NCBI RefSeq assembly: GCF_026341125.1
Contig: NZ_JAPEOR010000001.1
Span: forward strand, 372,001-436,000
Length of the DNA stretch: 64,000 nt
Reading direction: 5' to 3'
Source: Streptomyces sp. NBC_01142
GTDB taxonomy: Bacteria > Actinomycetota > Actinomycetes > Streptomycetales > Streptomycetaceae
Made by a program: the position numbers and the translations under genes
The notes under the pieces: generated by a model
What the model was told of the DNA's origin: nothing
Database searches by the model: none
Seen by the model: only the letters and a program-made list of their open reading frames with translations
Shown: positions 34,137 to 51,778 of the stretch, piece by piece
How positions within the stretch are numbered: position 1 is the stretch's first letter
Layout: the number at the start of each line of letters is the position of its first letter

Positions 34137-34347
34137 GAAGCCAAAGACCGCTGGTCGTTGCCGTGCGCTCGCAAGAGGGTGCGGCGGCCGAAGGATCCGC
34201 TAGCTGCGGACGACCCGCGCAGGTGACTGTGGAAAGTTCCCGGACTTGTTCCGGTTGAGCTACGCCCCGTGCGCCTGCGCCGGGGCGTTTCGTTTTGCCC
34301 AGCCCCTTCTGAGCGGTCCTCATCACCCGGAAGGAGGCCGACGCTCT
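34137..34347 (+). promoter_or_regulatory. Ribosomal protein L10 leader
   Basis: The long leader before rplJ contains the conserved CCAAAGACCGCTGGTCGTTGCC stretch (from 34142) and further helices, the arrangement of the actinobacterial L10-leader RNA bound by the L10/L7-L12 complex for feedback control. Near its end CGCCCC...GGGGCG (34263-34289) followed by TTTCGTTTT resembles an attenuator. Confidence 0.7.
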
Positions 34348-34878
34348 ATGGCAAGGCCCGACAAGGCTGCCGCGGTAGCCGAGCTCACGGACCAGTTCCG
34401 CAGCTCGAACGCCGCCGTGCTGACCGAGTACCGGGGTCTCACCGTGGCGCAGCTCAAGACGCTGCGTCGTTCGCTCGGTGAGAACGCCCAGTACGCCGTG
34501 GTGAAGAACACGCTGACCAAGATTGCGGCCAACGAGGCCGGGATCACTTCGCTGGACGACCAGTTCACTGGTCCGACGGCGGTTGCCTTCATCACCGGTG
34601 ACCCGGTGGAGTCGGCGAAGGGTCTTCGTGACTTCGCCAAGGAGAACCCGAACCTCATCATCAAGGGTGGTGTCCTTGACGGTAAGGCACTGACCGCCGA
34701 TGAGATCAAGAAGCTTGCGGACCTCGAGTCCCGCGAGGTTCTGCTCGCCAAGCTGGCGGGCGCCATGAAGGGCAAGCAGTCGCAGGCTGCCGCGCTCTTC
34801 CAGGCGCTTCCCTCGAAGTTCGTCCGCACCGCGGAGGCGCTTCGTGCCAAGAAGGCCGAGCAGGGCGGTGCCGAGTAA
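34348..34878 (+). CDS. rplJ: 50S ribosomal protein L10
   Basis: 176-aa base of the L7/L12 stalk. ATG at 34348 ([13 protein letters not shown]) with GAAGGAGG upstream; the frame's earlier start at 34246 falls in the leader. [15 protein letters not shown] and VVKNTL are the conserved rRNA-binding residues; the C-terminal helix binds L7/L12 dimers. Confidence 0.97.
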   Translation: MARPDKAAAVAELTDQFRSSNAAVLTEYRGLTVAQLKTLRRSLGENAQYAVVKNTLTKIAANEAGITSLDDQFTGPTAVAFITGDPVESAKGLRDFAKENPNLIIKGGVLDGKALTADEIKKLADLESREVLLAKLAGAMKGKQSQAAALFQALPSKFVRTAEALRAKKAEQGGAE

Positions 34879-34986
34879 TTCGGCTCGCGCATTGACCGAC
34901 GCCGCCTGAGGCGCTGGTCGCAGCGGGCCGTACGCCCGCCGACATATACATCCGGCACCAGCCGAATTAGTGGAAGGACCGCCATC

Positions 34987-35370
34987 ATGGCGAAGCTCAC
35001 CCAGGACGACCTGCTCGCGCAGTTCGAAGAGATGACCCTCATCGAGCTCTCCGAGTTCGTGAAGGCGTTCGAGGAGAAGTTCGACGTCACCGCCGCCGCG
35101 CCCGTCGCCGCCGTTGCCGGTGCCGTCGCCGGTGCCCCGGCCGAGGCCGAGGCCGAGCAGGACGAGTTCGACGTCATCCTCACGGGTGCCGGCGAGAAGA
35201 AGATCCAGGTCATCAAGGTCGTGCGTGAGCTGACCTCGCTGGGTCTGAAGGAGGCCAAGGACCTCGTCGACGGCGCTCCGAAGCCGGTTCTCGAGAAGGT
35301 TGCCAAGGAGGCCGCTGAGAAGGCCGCCGAGTCCCTCAAGGGCGCTGGCGCGTCTGTCGAGGTCAAGTGA
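34987..35370 (+). CDS. rplL: 50S ribosomal protein L7/L12
   Basis: 127-aa acidic stalk protein that recruits translation GTPases. N-terminal dimer domain ([26 protein letters not shown]), Ala-rich hinge, and C-terminal [49 protein letters not shown] precedes the ATG. Separated from rplJ by 108 nt. Confidence 0.97.
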   Translation: MAKLTQDDLLAQFEEMTLIELSEFVKAFEEKFDVTAAAPVAAVAGAVAGAPAEAEAEQDEFDVILTGAGEKKIQVIKVVRELTSLGLKEAKDLVDGAPKPVLEKVAKEAAEKAAESLKGAGASVEVK

Positions 35371-35446
35371 CTTTCTGAGTCTCTGCGACGCGCCGTCAGG
35401 CGCATAGCGCAACGGCCGGTTCCGTAAGGGGCCGCCGGGACACAGC

Positions 35447-35480
35447 GAAGGGCGATCACCCATACGGGTGGTCGCCCTTC
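35447..35480 (+). terminator. Terminator after rplL
   Basis: GAAGGGCGATCACCC (35447-35461) and GGGTGGTCGCCCTTC (35466-35480) pair as a 15-bp stem (one G-T-type step) with loop ATAC. It ends the rplJ-rplL unit so that rpoB has its own promoter. Confidence 0.85.
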
Positions 35481-35744
35481 GGCGTTCCCGTGGCGGCTGC
35501 CTTGCTCTTCCGCTTCCGGCGGGTATCGTGATCATCGCCGTGCGCCTCGCGGTGTCCCAGCAGCCCCGTTTGGGCTGGGGGGCCTTGACGAACCGCACGC
35601 AGCGCGCAATTCTCAGGACGCGTCGTCACAACGATCCGGAACCGAGGCATGGATCGACGACCGAACGGGCAGTATCGATGTGCGTCACACGGCGCGAGGG
35701 CTTGCCGCGGAGTTGAGAACAACGAGGGTCTCGAAAACCCGCAC
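35481..35744. other. 264-nt non-coding region before the rpoB promoter
   Basis: No gene is supported. It contains CCCCGTTTGGGCTGGGG-type minor hairpins only. Together with the leader (35780-35936) this makes the rplL-rpoB gap 566 nt. Confidence 0.5.
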
Positions 35745-35773
35745 TGGACATCAGTGTGCCAAGTGGCTACACT
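35745..35773 (+). promoter_or_regulatory. rpoBC promoter
   Basis: TGGACA (35745-35750), 17-nt spacer, TACACT (35768-35773): close to the HrdB consensus. Expected start near 35780 gives a ~157-nt leader before rpoB. Confidence 0.8.
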
Positions 35774-35936
35774 GACCCTTTGCGCTGCCTGTTAACTGCC
35801 CCCTGCCCGTCACCAGGGGCATCCCCACGCAAGAGCATCGTTGATCGAATCATCCCTGAACTGGGATTTCTATCTCCGTGCCCAGCGTGGGACCGGTACG
35901 CGCGTAGTGAGTCCGAGCCCTCGGAAGGACCCCCTC

Positions 35937-38900
35937 TTGGCCGCCTCGCGCAACGCCTCGACCGCGAATACGAACAACGGCGCCAGCACTGCCCCGCTGC
36001 GCATCTCCTTTGCAAAGATCAAGGAGCCCCTCGAGGTTCCGAACCTCCTCGCGCTGCAGACCGAGAGCTTTGACTGGCTGCTCGGGAACGCCGCATGGAA
36101 GGCTCGAGTCGAGGCGGCTCTCGAGAACGGACAGGACGTCCCCACCAAGTCCGGTCTGGAAGAGATCTTCGAGGAGATCTCTCCGATCGAGGACTTTTCC
36201 GGGTCGATGTCGCTGACCTTCCGCGACCACCGCTTCGAGCCTCCGAAGAACTCCATCGACGAGTGCAAGGAGCGCGACTTCACGTTCGCTGCCCCGCTGT
36301 TCGTCACGGCCGAGTTCACCAACAACGAGACCGGCGAGATCAAGTCCCAGACGGTCTTCATGGGCGACTTCCCGCTCATGACCAACAAGGGCACCTTCGT
36401 CATCAACGGCACCGAGCGTGTCGTGGTGTCGCAGCTGGTCCGCTCGCCGGGTGTCTACTTCGACTCCAACATCGACAAGACGTCCGACAAGGACATCTTC
36501 ACGGCCAAGATCATCCCCTCCCGGGGTGCCTGGCTCGAGATGGAGATCGACAAGCGCGACATGGTCGGTGTCCGCATCGACCGCAAGCGCAAGCAGTCCG
36601 TCACCGTCCTGCTCAAGGCTCTCGGTTGGACCACCGAGCAGATCCTCGAGGAGTTCGGCGAGTACGAGTCGATGCGCGCCACCCTGGAGAAGGACCACAC
36701 CCAGGGCCAGGACGACGCGCTGCTCGACATCTACCGCAAGCTGCGCCCGGGCGAGCCCCCGACGCGTGAGGCTGCTCAGACGCTGCTCGAGAACCTCTAC
36801 TTCAACCCCAAGCGTTACGACCTCGCCAAGGTCGGCCGCTACAAGGTGAACAAGAAGCTCGGCGCGGACGAGCCGCTGGACGCCGGCGTGCTCACCACCG
36901 ACGACGTCATCGCGACCATCAAGTACCTGGTCAAGCTGCACGCCGGTGAGACCGAGACGGTCGGCGAGAGCGGCACCCAGATCGTCGTCGAGACCGACGA
37001 CATCGACCACTTCGGCAACCGTCGTCTGCGTAACGTCGGCGAGCTCATCCAGAACCAGGTCCGTACGGGTCTGGCTCGTATGGAGCGCGTCGTGCGTGAG
37101 CGCATGACGACTCAGGACGTCGAGGCGATCACGCCGCAGACCCTGATCAACATCCGGCCGGTCGTCGCCTCCATCAAGGAGTTCTTCGGCACCAGCCAGC
37201 TGTCGCAGTTCATGGACCAGAACAACCCGCTGTCGGGGCTCACCCACAAGCGCCGTCTGTCGGCGCTCGGCCCGGGTGGTCTCTCGCGTGAGCGGGCCGG
37301 CTTCGAGGTCCGTGACGTGCACCCGTCCCACTACGGCCGCATGTGCCCGATCGAGACCCCTGAAGGCCCGAACATCGGCCTGATCGGCTCGCTCGCCTCG
37401 TACGGCCGCGTCAACGCGTTCGGCTTCGTCGAGACGCCGTACCGCAAGGTCGTCGACGACCAGGTGACCGACGATGTCGACTACCTGACTGCCGACGAGG
37501 AGGACCGCTTCGTCATCGCGCAGGCCAACGCTGCGCTCACCGACGACATGCGGTTCGCCGAGAACCGCGTGCTGGTCCGCCGCCGTGGTGGCGAGGTCGA
37601 CTACGTGCCCGGCTCGGACGTGGACTACATGGATGTCTCGCCGCGCCAGATGGTGTCGGTCGCGACCGCCATGATCCCGTTCCTCGAGCACGACGACGCC
37701 AACCGTGCCCTCATGGGCGCGAACATGATGCGTCAGGCCGTGCCGCTGATCACGTCCGAGGCGCCGCTCGTCGGCACCGGCATGGAGTACCGCTGCGCGG
37801 TCGACGCCGGTGACGTCATCAAGGCGGAGAAGGAGGGTGTGGTCCAGGAGGTCTCCGCGGACTACATCACCGTCGCCAACGACGACGGTACGTACACCAC
37901 GTACCGCATCGCCAAGTTCTCCCGCTCCAACCAGGGCACCTCGGTCAACCAGAAGGTTGTCGTGGACGAGGGCGCCCGTGTCGTCGAGGGCCAGGTCCTC
38001 GCCGACGGTCCGGCCACCCAGCAGGGTGAGATGGCGCTCGGCAAGAACCTGCTGGTCGCCTTCATGCCGTGGGAGGGTCACAACTACGAGGACGCGATCA
38101 TCCTGTCGCAGCGCCTCGTGCAGGACGACGTCCTCTCCTCGATCCACATCGAGGAGCACGAGGTCGACGCCCGTGACACCAAGCTCGGCCCGGAGGAGAT
38201 CACCCGGGACATCCCGAACGTCTCCGAGGAGGTCCTCGCGGACCTCGACGAGCGCGGCATCATCCGTATCGGTGCCGAGGTCGTCGCCGGCGACATCCTG
38301 GTCGGCAAGGTCACGCCCAAGGGCGAGACCGAGCTGACCCCTGAGGAGCGGCTGCTCCGCGCGATCTTCGGTGAGAAGGCGCGTGAGGTCCGTGACACCT
38401 CGCTGAAGGTCCCGCACGGCGAGATCGGCAAGGTCATCGGCGTACGCGTCTTCGACCGCGAGGAGGGCGACGAGCTGCCGCCGGGCGTGAACCAGCTGGT
38501 TCGTGTCTACGTTGCGCAGAAGCGCAAGATCACCGATGGTGACAAGCTCGCCGGCCGTCACGGCAACAAGGGCGTCATCTCGAAGATCCTGCCGATCGAG
38601 GACATGCCGTTCATGGAGGACGGCACCCCGGTCGACATCATCCTCAACCCGCTGGGTGTCCCGTCCCGAATGAATCCGGGACAGGTTCTCGAGATCCACC
38701 TCGGCTGGCTCGCCAGCCAGGGCTGGAAGGTCGAGGGCAGCGAGGAGTGGATGGAGCGGCTGAAGACCATCGGCGCCGACGAGGTCGCGCCCGGTACCAA
38801 CGTCGCCACCCCGGTCTTCGACGGTGCCCGCGAGGACGAGATCTCCGGACTCTTCGAGTCCACGATCCCCAACCGCGACGGCGACCGGATGGTGCAGCCG

Positions 38901-39419
38901 TCCGGCAAGGCCAACCTGTTCGACGGCCGCTCCGGCGAGCCGTTCCCTGACCCGGTCTCGGTCGGGTACATGTACATCCTCAAGCTCCACCACCTGGTCG
39001 ACGACAAGCTCCACGCTCGTTCGACCGGCCCGTACTCGATGATCACCCAGCAGCCGCTGGGTGGTAAGGCCCAGTTCGGTGGCCAGCGATTCGGTGAGAT
39101 GGAGGTGTGGGCGCTGGAGGCTTATGGCGCCGCGTACGCCCTCCAGGAGCTGCTGACCATCAAGTCCGACGACGTCACCGGCCGCGTGAAGGTCTACGAG
39201 GCCATCGTCAAGGGCGAGAACATCCCCGAGCCCGGCATTCCCGAGTCCTTCAAGGTGCTCATCAAGGAGATGCAGTCGCTCTGCCTCAACGTGGAGGTGC
39301 TCTCGTCGGACGGCATGTCCATCGAGATGCGTGACACGGATGAGGACGTCTTCCGCGCTGCGGAAGAGCTCGGTATCGACCTGTCCCGGCGAGAGCCGAG
39401 CAGCGTCGAAGAGGTCTGA
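35937..39419 (+). CDS. rpoB: DNA-directed RNA polymerase subunit beta
   Basis: Beta subunit forming the catalytic pincer. 1160 aa from a TTG at 35937 ([16 protein letters not shown]), with GGAAGGA 8 nt upstream and a family-matching N-terminus; longer in-frame starts to 35841 lie in the leader. The rifampicin region reads [32 protein letters not shown], i.e. the sensitive form. [14 protein letters not shown] and the C-terminal [27 protein letters not shown] motifs are intact. Confidence 0.97.
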   Translation: MAASRNASTANTNNGASTAPLRISFAKIKEPLEVPNLLALQTESFDWLLGNAAWKARVEAALENGQDVPTKSGLEEIFEEISPIEDFSGSMSLTFRDHRFEPPKNSIDECKERDFTFAAPLFVTAEFTNNETGEIKSQTVFMGDFPLMTNKGTFVINGTERVVVSQLVRSPGVYFDSNIDKTSDKDIFTAKIIPSRGAWLEMEIDKRDMVGVRIDRKRKQSVTVLLKALGWTTEQILEEFGEYESMRATLEKDHTQGQDDALLDIYRKLRPGEPPTREAAQTLLENLYFNPKRYDLAKVGRYKVNKKLGADEPLDAGVLTTDDVIATIKYLVKLHAGETETVGESGTQIVVETDDIDHFGNRRLRNVGELIQNQVRTGLARMERVVRERMTTQDVEAITPQTLINIRPVVASIKEFFGTSQLSQFMDQNNPLSGLTHKRRLSALGPGGLSRERAGFEVRDVHPSHYGRMCPIETPEGPNIGLIGSLASYGRVNAFGFVETPYRKVVDDQVTDDVDYLTADEEDRFVIAQANAALTDDMRFAENRVLVRRRGGEVDYVPGSDVDYMDVSPRQMVSVATAMIPFLEHDDANRALMGANMMRQAVPLITSEAPLVGTGMEYRCAVDAGDVIKAEKEGVVQEVSADYITVANDDGTYTTYRIAKFSRSNQGTSVNQKVVVDEGARVVEGQVLADGPATQQGEMALGKNLLVAFMPWEGHNYEDAIILSQRLVQDDVLSSIHIEEHEVDARDTKLGPEEITRDIPNVSEEVLADLDERGIIRIGAEVVAGDILVGKVTPKGETELTPEERLLRAIFGEKAREVRDTSLKVPHGEIGKVIGVRVFDREEGDELPPGVNQLVRVYVAQKRKITDGDKLAGRHGNKGVISKILPIEDMPFMEDGTPVDIILNPLGVPSRMNPGQVLEIHLGWLASQGWKVEGSEEWMERLKTIGADEVAPGTNVATPVFDGAREDEISGLFESTIPNRDGDRMVQPSGKANLFDGRSGEPFPDPVSVGYMYILKLHHLVDDKLHARSTGPYSMITQQPLGGKAQFGGQRFGEMEVWALEAYGAAYALQELLTIKSDDVTGRVKVYEAIVKGENIPEPGIPESFKVLIKEMQSLCLNVEVLSSDGMSIEMRDTDEDVFRAAEELGIDLSRREPSSVEEV

Positions 39420-39544
39420 CGGGTCTGGCCGGGACCTCCTCGTGAGGTCCCGGCCCTGCCCCGGACCCGTACAGACCATGATTTAGCGCCCGATATCTCG
39501 CTTTACGGCGAGGGGCACGACCCCCTGAGAGGGATTGACGCATA

Positions 39545-43468
<3,924 letters not shown>

Positions 43469-43546
43469 GGCGTAGAGCCCCTGGACCCCCTGGTGTTTTC
43501 TGCCGGGGGGCTGGGGGGCCGGGGTTGTCCCCGGGACAGCACAGGT

Positions 43547-43580
43547 CAGGGCGGCCATCCCTCGCGGGATGGCCGCCCTG
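43547..43580 (+). terminator. Terminator after rpoC
   Basis: CAGGGCGGCCATCCC (43547-43561), loop TCGC, and GGGATGGCCGCCCTG (43566-43580): a perfect 15-bp stem. Confidence 0.88.
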
Positions 43581-43625
43581 TGCCGTATGTTGCAGGCCGG
43601 TGTGTCCTGCGCGTGTGCATTTGTT

Positions 43626-43654
43626 TTGACCGGAGCCGATGCGGTAGGTACGCT
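43626..43654 (+). promoter_or_regulatory. rpsL (str operon) promoter
   Basis: TTGACC (43626-43631), 17-nt spacer, TACGCT (43649-43654). Near-consensus promoter; a start near 43661 leaves a leader of about 187 nt containing the shared hairpin motif at 43774. Confidence 0.78.
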
Positions 43655-43773
43655 CTGTCCTTGTGCCTGGGGTGTGCCTGGGCTCGTGTGCGTGTCCTCA
43701 ACCGCATGTCGAGCCTGTTGGCGGCCGCCGTAATCTGCGCTCTTCCCGCCTTCCGGTGGGGGCCTGCAGTATT

Positions 43774-43799
43774 CGACACACCCGACCGCGTGGGTCGGC
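43774..43799 (+). promoter_or_regulatory. Leader hairpin motif shared by rpsL and rpsJ
   Basis: A CGACAC block followed by CCCGACC-gcgt-GGGTCGG, with CCGACC (43782-43787) pairing GGTCGG (43793-43798). 24 of 25 positions match the element at 59446-59470 ahead of rpsJ. Position in two ribosomal-protein leaders suggests a co-regulatory RNA element. Confidence 0.6.
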
Positions 43800-43847
43800 G
43801 ACGTTCCAGGTTAGTTTCACATACGGCACACAGAAACCGGAGAAGTA

Positions 43848-44219
43848 GTGCCTACGATCCAGCAGCTGGTCCGGAAGGGCCGGCAAGACAAGGTCGAGAA
43901 GAACAAGACGCCCGCCCTCGAGGGTTCCCCTCAGCGTCGCGGCGTCTGCACGCGTGTGTTCACGACCACCCCGAAGAAGCCGAACTCGGCGCTGCGGAAG
44001 GTCGCGCGTGTGCGTCTGACCTCCGGCATCGAGGTCACGGCCTACATTCCGGGTGAGGGACACAACCTGCAGGAGCACTCCATCGTGCTCGTGCGTGGTG
44101 GCCGTGTGAAGGACCTGCCGGGTGTTCGCTACAAGATCATCCGCGGTTCCCTTGACACCCAGGGTGTCAAGAACCGCAAGCAGGCCCGCAGCCGCTACGG
44201 CGCCAAGAAGGAGAAGTAA
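43848..44219 (+). CDS. rpsL: 30S ribosomal protein S12
   Basis: 123-aa decoding-centre protein. GTG start after CCGGAGAAG. The streptomycin-site residues look wild type ([12 protein letters not shown] and [11 protein letters not shown]), so no resistance mutation is seen. rpsG follows after 2 nt. Confidence 0.97.
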   Translation: MPTIQQLVRKGRQDKVEKNKTPALEGSPQRRGVCTRVFTTTPKKPNSALRKVARVRLTSGIEVTAYIPGEGHNLQEHSIVLVRGGRVKDLPGVRYKIIRGSLDTQGVKNRKQARSRYGAKKEK

Positions 44220-44221
44220 GA

Positions 44222-44692
44222 ATGCCTCGTAAGGGCCCCGCCCCGAAGCGCCCGGTCATCATCGACCCGGTCTACGGTTCTCCTCTTGTCACGTCGCTGA
44301 TCAACAAGATCCTGCTCAACGGCAAGCGTTCCACTGCCGAGCGGATCGTCTACGGCGCCATGGAAGGCCTCCGCGAGAAGACCGGTGCAGACCCGGTCAT
44401 CACGCTGAAGCGCGCCCTCGAGAACGTCAAGCCGACTCTCGAGGTCAAGTCCCGCCGTGTTGGTGGCGCCACCTACCAGGTGCCGATCGAGGTCAAGCCC
44501 GGTCGCGCCGCCACCCTCGCGCTCCGCTGGGTCGTGGGTTACTCCCGCGCCCGCCGCGAGAAGACCATGACCGAGCGCCTCATGAACGAACTGCTCGACG
44601 CCTCCAACGGCCTCGGCGCTGCGGTCAAGAAGCGTGAGGACACGCACAAGATGGCCGAGTCCAACAAGGCCTTCGCGCACTACCGCTGGTAG
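44222..44692 (+). CDS. rpsG: 30S ribosomal protein S7
   Basis: 156-aa small-subunit head protein that nucleates assembly on the 16S 3' domain. [20 protein letters not shown] start and [20 protein letters not shown] end are canonical. In E. coli S7 is the str operon repressor. Confidence 0.97.
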   Translation: MPRKGPAPKRPVIIDPVYGSPLVTSLINKILLNGKRSTAERIVYGAMEGLREKTGADPVITLKRALENVKPTLEVKSRRVGGATYQVPIEVKPGRAATLALRWVVGYSRARREKTMTERLMNELLDASNGLGAAVKKREDTHKMAESNKAFAHYRW

Positions 44693-44730
44693 TCGCTACC
44701 CACATCGAGACCGAGAGAAGATTGAGCCTT

Positions 44731-46857
<2,127 letters not shown>

Positions 46858-46903
46858 CTCTCCCGAGTTCACGCTTTAGGCTTGTCACCGGAGCCTGCTG
46901 GGG

Positions 46904-46930
46904 CATTCCCTCCGATTCAGGGAGGGAATG
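46904..46930 (+). other. Hairpin in the fusA-tuf gap
   Basis: CATTCCCTCC (46904-46913) pairs with GGAGGGAATG (46921-46930), inside an outer CTGGGG...CCCAG helix. The 153-nt gap is known in Streptomyces to carry extra tuf transcription signals; here it may be a tuf leader or processing structure. Confidence 0.5.
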
Positions 46931-47010
46931 GCCCGGGCCCCGGCATCCCAGCAAAGATCACCTGGCGCCGATGAAGCAAGGCGTACAGAACCACTCCACA
47001 GGAGGACCCA

Positions 47011-48204
<1,194 letters not shown>

Positions 48205-48242
48205 TTGCTGATCTGACCTGGTAGCTCCCTGAGCTGCGAAAG

Positions 48243-48275
48243 GGGCCCGTACGACTTCGGTCGTACGGGCCCTTT
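48243..48275 (+). terminator. Terminator after tuf
   Basis: GGGCCCGTACGAC (48243-48255), loop TTCG, GTCGTACGGGCCC (48260-48272), then TTT. Perfect stem. Confidence 0.92.
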
Positions 48276-48320
48276 GCGTGTGCTGGGGCCTCCGCTGCTG
48301 CTCGGGCGGATTGCTGCGCC

Positions 48321-48446
48321 GTGGACTGGGCGACGGCGGCCTTTCGCGACCGGCTGGAGGTCGTGGTCACGGGTGACGTGGAGCCCAGCGGTATGGGGGT
48401 ACGGATGCGCAGGGGGAAGCGGTTCGCGTTGGGTGGCAGGGTGTGA
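48321..48446 (+). pseudogene. Possible gene fragment after tuf
   Basis: A 41-codon frame, [18 protein letters not shown]... to a TGA at 48444, reads like ordinary protein (balanced residues, valine/arginine alternation) rather than antisense noise, but has no ribosome site and is too short for a family assignment. It might be the C-terminal remnant of a lost gene. The rest of 48276-48476 shows nothing. Confidence 0.25.
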
Positions 48447-48476
48447 CGGCGGAGCCGGCGGCCCGGCCCGGCCCGC

Positions 48477-49408
48477 TCAGGGGGCCACGGGCAGAGGCGG
48501 CTGTTCGGCCGCCGGTCCCAGGTACGTGTACTCGGTGGACCGTGCGATGCCCACGGAATCCAGGCGTTGACGGAAGCGGACCCGGAAGTGGACGTTGTCC
48601 CCGAGGCCAGGACGCATGCGCAGCAGTTCCTCAGGCACCTCGAAGTGGACGTCGTAGGCCGGCGCGTTCTTGGCCGTGCCCGTCTTGACCTTCACCCAGC
48701 CGCTTTCGCGCAGCTCGGTGATGCGGCCGGAGATGGTGATCACCTGGTCGCGGTTTCTCGTCTCGCGGAGCCGTTCGACATGGCGCCTGCCCCGTTCGGT
48801 CAGCCGGGCGCGGCGCATTCCGCCGTCGGCGGCGTACCAGGTCATGCCCAGGTCGAGCCGGTACTTGCTCAGGGCGCGGGCCAGCGCTTCCACCGCGTCG
48901 AAGAGCCGCGCCCATTCCTGGATGTCCTGTCCGACTCCAGGGCAGTGAGCAGCCTGGTGAGCGTGTGCATGCCCGTGCTTGCGGCGGACGTGGCGGGTGC
49001 GTCCAGGGTGTGCTCTTCCGAGGAGGCGGCGGGGATCACGGGGCGGGCATGGGCTACGGTGCTGCCCGCCGAGATGCCGGTGAGTTCCAGCTGCACCGGG
49101 GTGCCCGCTGCGGCGGAGACCGCGTTCTCCACGGGGTTGAGCAGGGCGTCGCCCCACTGGAAGCGGAGAGCGCCCCCTTCGGTGTCCGGGCCGGTCAGGC
49201 GGAGCAGAAGCTCTTCGTCGAGGCGGGCGTCCGGCTCGTACACGCGGACCGCCGCGAGGCGGCTCGCCCGGTGCTCGGCCTCGATCTCCTCCTCGTCCCG
49301 CTCCTCGGTGCCCATGTCGTCGAGGAGCCGCGCAGCGGCGGTCTCAGCGGCTGCGGGGTCCTCCGCCAGGAGCGCGCGCCTGCGCTCGCGCCAGCTGTCG
49401 CCGGTCAT
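48477..49408 (-). pseudogene. Hypothetical protein split by a frameshift
   Basis: Two adjacent minus-strand frames make one sensible protein. The first, from ATG 49408, runs MTGDSWRERRRALLAEDP... to LTRLLTALES; the second continues GQDIQEWARLFDAVEALARALSKYRLDLGMTW to the stop at 48477. The switch needs one extra base near 48931-48940, so a one-base deletion (or sequencing error) is likely. The product would be ~310 aa: an acidic N-terminal part, a helical middle, and a basic C-terminal part with SGRITELRESGWVKVKTGTAKN. No family recognised. Upstream, the translation-coupled genes of the ATP-binding/WhiJ-like cluster lie on the same strand. Confidence 0.55.
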
Positions 49409-49886
49409 CACAGTCGCACCTCCAGGCAGCACGTGAAGTCCTGTCGGATACGGGAGGGCGTTGTCCTGGAGGAGGTTGCGGCGGAGAGCTCGGGAGTGAC
49501 GGATGGCGGGCACGGCGCGGCAGGCGCGGCCGGTCCGCCCCTGTGGTCTGCTCCTGACTGAAGCCGTCATCGGTCCCCTCGGAGTGCTGTGCGGGCCATC
49601 CTGCCGGTACGGCATCCCAGCCCCCACGGGTTCTCGTGGTTCGGCCCGCCGCCGCTGCGCCCGCCCGGCACGTGCCCGGTTGCGGGACCCGGAAGGAGCG
49701 GTCGCAGTCCTCGCACGTCTGGAGCGGGTGCCGGACGGCCGGTGGTGCGGCGGGGACGCGGAACGTGGCGGGGCCGTCGCGCTGGGATACGCGTCCCGGC
49801 GGGGGTCGGCGTCTGCCTGCGGTTGTGTCGCGCCGAGCGTAGAACGGGCGACGGCTCCCGGGTCCAGCGAGGTCGGTGATGTTCAC
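49344..49886 (-). CDS. Small cysteine-containing hypothetical protein (uncertain)
   Basis: Frame starting at a GTG that overlaps the stop of the ATP-binding gene (GTGA), reading VNITDLAGPG... with a possible Cys-x2-Cys motif TCEDCDRSFRVPQPGTCR in the middle, resembling short zinc-ribbon-like proteins seen beside Streptomyces regulators. The last ~100 residues are Pro/Arg/Ser-rich and overlap the next gene's start, so the true end may be earlier or the gene may be frameshifted. Supported mainly by the coupled start. Confidence 0.35.
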   Translation of the reverse strand: MNITDLAGPGSRRPFYARRDTTAGRRRPPPGRVSQRDGPATFRVPAAPPAVRHPLQTCEDCDRSFRVPQPGTCRAGAAAAGRTTRTRGGWDAVPAGWPAQHSEGTDDGFSQEQTTGADRPRLPRRARHPSLPSSPPQPPPGQRPPVSDRTSRAAWRCDCDDRRQLARAQARAPGGGPRSR

Positions 49887-50326
49887 TCGCGTGAGTGAGG
49901 ATGGGCCCCGGGCGGGAGGAGTGGGGCTTGGTCGGGTTCCGGCGCAAGGGCGAGTTCGGCCCACACGGTCTTGCGGGGGAGGGGCCCCGGGATGACACCC
50001 CACCGGTCGGACAGGGACTCGACCAGCAGCAGTCCCCGCCCCGACTCGTCGTCGGGGCAGGGCTGTTGGGGAAAGGTGCCCGGCAGATGGTCGTGGCGGG
50101 TGTCGGTCACCTCGATGCGCAGTACGCGGCCGTCCTCCGTCGTGGTGAGCGCCAGCCGGAAGTCCCGGCCCGGCACCCGGCCGTGCAGGGCCGCATTGGC
50201 GGCGAGTTCGGCGACGACGTGTTCCGCCCGCTCGGTCACCCCGCACGCGACGTCCCACTCGCGCAGCTGTGTGGCGGCGAGCAGCCGGGCGAGGCGCGCG
50301 CCGCGCCGGGTGGGGGAGAGCAGCAC
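49883..50326 (-). CDS. ATP-binding protein (RsbW/anti-sigma-like HATPase)
   Basis: 147-aa GHKL-type ATPase domain as in Streptomyces anti-sigma or regulatory kinases: N-box AEHVVAELAANAALHG, G1-like IEVTDTRHDH, and DESGRGLLLVESLSDRWG. The GTG at 50326 gives LLSPTRRGARLARLL; the frame stays open further upstream, where related proteins begin NQKTTQ-like, so a non-canonical CTG start is conceivable. Divergent from a WhiJ-like HTH gene plus DUF397 gene, the common three-part developmental-regulator cluster of Streptomyces. Confidence 0.8.
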   Translation of the reverse strand: MLLSPTRRGARLARLLAATQLREWDVACGVTERAEHVVAELAANAALHGRVPGRDFRLALTTTEDGRVLRIEVTDTRHDHLPGTFPQQPCPDDESGRGLLLVESLSDRWGVIPGPLPRKTVWAELALAPEPDQAPLLPPGAHPHSRE

Positions 50327-50544
50327 GGTGAAGCGAGGCGTGGTGGCACCGAGTTGGGTGGTTTTCTGGTTCAGGCCGCCCAGCGTGGCGGGGGCGCGCC
50401 TACGCTGACCAGTGACGACTCGGTTGCGTACGGTGACTGTCCAGGGCTTGTCCGGCGCTGTCGGATCTGTCCGGAGGGGGCCGCACGGGTACGGGCGTCG
50501 TCTCAGGTGCGGAGGGTTCGGCGGTATGTCGGAGGTGCGTGCGG

Positions 50545-51426
50545 GTGCGGATGACGGTGGAAACGGACGGTACAGAGCCCGAGGGCGAGACGGACGAGCC
50601 CGGTTGGGAGGTCGACCCCGAGGACGAGTCGGGGGCGGCGGTCGTCGCGACGGTGGGGCGGCAGCTCAAGCTTCGGCGCGAGGCGGCCGGGATGCGGGCG
50701 GGCGAGTTCGGGGTGGCGATCGGGTACGGGGAGGACCTGGTCTACAAGGTCGAGGCGGGCAAGCGGATTCCGCGCCAGGAGTACCTGGACAGGGCGGACG
50801 AGGTGCTGGGGGCGGGTGGGCTGATCGCCGCGATGAAGCAGGACGTGGCGGAGGTCCGGTACCCGAAGAGGGTGCGGGAGCTTGCGCGGTTGGAGGCGCA
50901 GGCTGTCGAGCTTGCGCTGTACAGCACCCACAGCGTCCACGGCCTTTTGCAGACAGAGGAGTACGCGCGGGCGTTGTTCGGGATGCGTCGGCCCGCGTAT
51001 TCACAGGATGAGGTGGAACGGGCGGTGGCCGCGCGCATGGCGAGGCAGTCGATCTTTGAGCGATCGCCTGCCCCAGAACTCAGCTTTGTCCAGGAAGAGG
51101 TGACGCTCCAGCGTCCTCTCGGAGGGAAGATGGTGCTACGGGGGTAGCTCGAACGTCTGCTTGAAGCTGGGCAGTTGCGCAACGTCGAGATCCAGGTGAT
51201 GCCACTCGACCGTGAGGAGCATGCTGGAGTGGACGGTGGGATCGAGGTGCTGAAGTTCAAGGATGGGTCTGCGGTCGGACGCTCTGAAGGGGCGTTCAAC
51301 GGCCGTCCGGTGTCCGATCCGAAGCAGCTCCGGATCCTTGAGCTGCGGTATGGCATCATCCGGGCCCAGGCTCTCACGCCACGAGAGTCGCTGGCCTTCA
51401 TCGAGCAAGCGCTGGGAGAGACATGA
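50545..51426 (+). pseudogene. WhiJ/Scr1-family helix-turn-helix regulator with in-frame amber stop
   Basis: Frame reads an XRE helix-turn-helix (VATVGRQLKLRREAAGMRAGEFGVAIGY...VYKVEAGKRIPRQEYL) and the DUF5753 (Scr1) domain (LALYSTHSVHGLLQTEEYARALF), then hits TAG at 51145-51147 after VLRG. Without a frame change it continues LERLLEAGQLRNVEIQVMPLDREEHAG to a TGA at 51424, exactly the rest of the family, where a glutamine is normal at the stop (CAG to TAG). So one nonsense mutation truncates a ~293-aa regulator. Start at GTG 50545 is set by GGAGG at 50531; ATG 50551 is possible. The downstream DUF397 gene overlaps by ATGA. Confidence 0.8.
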
Positions 51427-51632
51427 TCCGCAAGGGATCTGCTGGGGACGCTTCCGAGTTGGAGTGGTTCAAGAGCAGCTACAGCAGTGGCAGCGAAGGT
51501 GACTCCTGCGTCGAGATTTCGCGTACCCCCCGCACGGTGCACGTCCGTGACTCCAAGAACATCGGGGGCCCTCAGCTTGCGCTCACGATGGATGCCTGGG
51601 CGGATTTCGTGACGTACGCGACGGAGCGCTGA
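51423..51632 (+). CDS. DUF397-domain protein
   Basis: 69-aa protein of the DUF397 family: LEWFKSSYSSGSEGDSCVEIS, VHVRDSK, and a final MDAWADFVTYA. Such genes follow WhiJ-like HTH genes in Streptomyces and are thought to bind and modulate the regulator. ATG overlaps the regulator's stop. Intact although its partner is interrupted. Confidence 0.88.
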   Translation: MIRKGSAGDASELEWFKSSYSSGSEGDSCVEISRTPRTVHVRDSKNIGGPQLALTMDAWADFVTYATER

Positions 51633-51778
51633 CCTCAACTGCTCGCGCCCCGCCCCCGGTTGATGCCGAGTGCGGGGCGAGTTGCTTTGAGCAGTCAGAA
51701 CAGGGCGTCGGGCTGGGAGAACAGCCGTCCTCGAAGTCTTCGCCGGCTGTCGAGTGCGCACCGGCGTTCCCGGCTCGG

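Noticed and set aside
49503..49898. Plus-strand 131-residue frame
   Set aside because: Arg/Gly/Cys-rich antisense of the coupled minus-strand frames; no start signal.
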